Shown piece by piece: positions 62,121 through 64,000 of a DNA stretch of 64,000 nt. Origin of the DNA: Channallabes apus (taxonomy: Eukaryota; Chordata; Actinopteri; Siluriformes; Clariidae); NCBI GenBank assembly GCA_030522415.1, contig CM060131.1, forward strand, positions 11,737,203 through 11,801,202, given 5' to 3'. The position numbers were made by a program, and so were the translations under genes. Below the pieces are notes generated by a model that had not been told where the DNA came from, did not search any database, and saw nothing but the letters and a program-made list of their open reading frames with translations. Within the stretch, counting starts at the first letter, position 1, and every line of letters begins with the position of its first letter.

Positions 62121-62439
62121 AGAGTTGATTTCTTCCATATGCTAACACAAGTTGCAGCTCATCCAGTAGCTCTGTCAATCTAGTTCTAGATACAGCTATC
62201 TAGTTCCTGTTTGCCCTCTAGTGGTCAAATTATCAAATGCATATTATTTTCTTATAATGTTTTCCCCCTAATAACTTCTACGAATTGTGTATAACTAAGT
62301 GTAACCATTTTTCCATTGTCTGGGAGGAGACTTAAACTGTCACCTCCAGCAGAGAGGATATTGATTGTGATGGTCAGGAACAACCCAAAAACACCAGGAC
62401 ACAGGCCTGTTATGAACTGGGAACTGACGGTTACTTTTG

Positions 62440-62820
62440 GAGTTGTAACGATGAGGCATTTAAACCCCAGTTGTGCCAACTGTTAAGCATGGTGGTGGTA
62501 GCATCATGATTCGGGGCTGGAACTGGGGAAATGCAGTACATGGAATTCTCAAGGTGGACTAATTTCAAATTATTTAGCATAACCTCAAATCATCAGATAC
62601 AGTACATGGGTGTAACATAACAGTGTCCCTAAACACACATCAAAGCCAGCTAGATAAAGCAGGCCAACTTAAGCCTACTAAACATCTGCAGACCATGCTT
62701 AAAAGTCAGGAATGCCAGGAAATTTAATTGAGCACTTCAACTTTTGCCAAGAAGCCTGGTCAAATATTCAACCAGAATTCTACCAGAAGCTTGTTGATGG
62801 CTACCAAACCATGAACTTCT
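62440..62820 (+). pseudogene. decayed Tc1/mariner-type transposase fragment
   Basis: KHGGGSIMIRGWNWGN near 62488-62535 matches the conserved GGGSIMVWG segment; about 300 bases on, FNQNSTRSLLMATK / PEFYQKLVDGYQT-type words (62765-62810) match a C-terminal end. Frameshifts and stops throughout. Confidence 0.6.
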
Positions 62821-64000
62821 GACCACATCTGTATGGCCATTTTAGCTTTTATATTAAGTGCATGATAGTATGCTAACCCCTTAAATTTGCTCTAAAAGTT
62901 TCTGTAATAAACTGCTCCATTCTATTGTTATTGATCCGATTTAATAACATTGTTTGAGCAGGAAAATTACTCTTGACATACAAAATCAGATAATACATCT
63001 ATCTAAGTCTTCTGTTAGTTGAGCTGATTGAGCGGGGCTCCTTTGGGGGCTTTTACTGTATATAGTAGGGTCTTGTTTATTAATTATTTTCTTTCCTTCT
63101 GTGCAAATATTAAGATTAAACAAAGCTCAATAACTATAATTTAATAAGTATATGTTCATTTTATTTACCTTAAGGGCAAAGGTGGGTCAGAAACTCATAG
63201 TATGGTAACTGTAAGTAAATAAATAAATAAGTTAACAAACAAATAAATAAACATTATAATAATAAGTTCATAATTGATGAGTAATTAATTTTATCATTTT
63301 ATTAGAAGTTTGGTATACATTAAAATAAATGCTATCTTGAATATGCCCAAACATTATGTGTGGTGTGTTTAAGTTGCACAGTTTATTGGAAATAACTAGC
63401 ATATGAGTATTCAGATTTTGTTATTATGGTATGCCATATATCAAACTTTTTCCTTTATCTTGTAAAGCCTCAATGTCGATGGTAATCTTGTCTGAAGACC
63501 CAGAGACCCCCGATAGACTTGCAAATCGCCCTGCCCTTCTGTCGTTGCATTAGCATACAGATGTTGTTAAAAAGAGAAAGTTGCCTCACAAAAGAGCCAT
63601 GCAGGGAGAAGTGGCCCTAGATTTTATTTATGGCCTCCAACCCCCACGACCAGAGAGAAAGGCGGGAACGATTGTCTTTGGACAAGTGACAGTGGGATGT
63701 TTTTTAGTCTATTGTGCACAAAGGGTGGCCACAAAGAGTCGGACAACACACAAAAGCTCTCATCTGTTCATTCAATTTAAAGTTTGCATGTGTATGTGTC
63801 CAGCTGTCGAGTGTTTTCACTTGTGGCATGGTTTAATCGTGAGCATGCTGTTTAGAAATGTTTGCAGTGTGAATGTATAACAGAGACAACGTTAAGGGTA
63901 AAAATAAGCGAAAAGTTTTAAATAATTATCAAGCAAACAAACTGATGTTGAATGTAAAGTTTCTGAAAGTTTATTTCAAAAAAGATCAACAATATATTAT
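62821..64000. other. spacer, candidate conserved segment at 63480-63860
   Basis: No gene recognised. 63480-63860 is more complex and less AT-rich than its surroundings and matches no repeat elsewhere in the window; an open frame of 99 codons at 63581-63880 has no recognisable features. It could be unique host sequence. 63215-63260 is an AAAT-rich run. Confidence 0.35.

Noticed and set aside
1..64000. tRNA, rRNA or other structured RNA genes
   Set aside because: No A/B box plus cloverleaf or rRNA-like sequence was recognised by eye; a covariance-model scan would be decisive but could not be run.

Overview
This window is vertebrate, almost certainly teleost, genomic DNA in a transposon-dense region. 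The evidence is a fish-type Tc1 family with long inverted repeats (four copies), sushi-like chromoviruses, piggyBac and hAT non-autonomous elements, BEL/Pao and RTE elements, long (TA)n/(CA)n microsatellites, AT-rich spacers and no operon-like organisation. No bacterial features, CRISPR array, rRNA or tRNA gene was seen. The species cannot be named from the sequence.

Left part (1-16.7 kb): a LINE-1 ORF1 (minus strand) runs off the left edge. Next comes a host-type glycosyltransferase family 92 gene (minus strand) that is doubly broken: a stop lies at codon 9, and a complete Ty3/Gypsy chromovirus (2418-7662) sits in its coding sequence. That element has two LTRs with no difference found by eye, a 5-bp target duplication, one intact 1463-aa Gag-Pol frame and a self-priming primer site, so it is very young. 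Then follow a decayed integrase, a 3.4-kb palindromic element bounded by TTAA with a hAT element inside one arm, a solo LTR split by another hAT, and a mostly empty stretch.

Middle (16.7-36 kb): a second, decayed chromovirus with the same self-priming arrangement; a piggyBac element (TTAA, 13-bp inverted repeats) with a ruined transposase and a nested hAT; another hAT; a CR1/L2-like LINE fragment interrupted by an L2-type tail and then by Tc1 copy 1; a partial hAT; a CpG/CCAAT-bearing segment followed by a candidate first coding exon (30634-30773); a solo LTR; a hAT carrying a broken BED-finger start; and a BEN-domain exon with a stop. Exon 1 and the BEN exon may be the remains of one host gene, but this is unproven.

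Right part (36-64 kb): an RTE LINE is split, in frame, by an internally deleted BEL/Pao element. Further RTE fragments and three solo LTRs follow. A large TA-flanked composite element (50730-55265) has long inverted ends and 21-bp palindromic minisatellite arms; it contains a GC-rich RTE unlike the other LINEs here (nematode-like by recollection) and a hAT. Tc1 copies 2, 3 and 4 follow. Copy 4 is full length but has lost the first catalytic Asp. Old Tc1/mariner debris lies near the right end.

No host protein gene in the window looks intact. The only uninterrupted long frames are transposon genes: LINE-1 ORF1, chromovirus Gag-Pol and the Tc1 copy 4 transposase. The insertions form a readable relative chronology: palindrome before hAT, RTE before BEL/Pao, LINE before L2 tail before Tc1, and GT92 before chromovirus.
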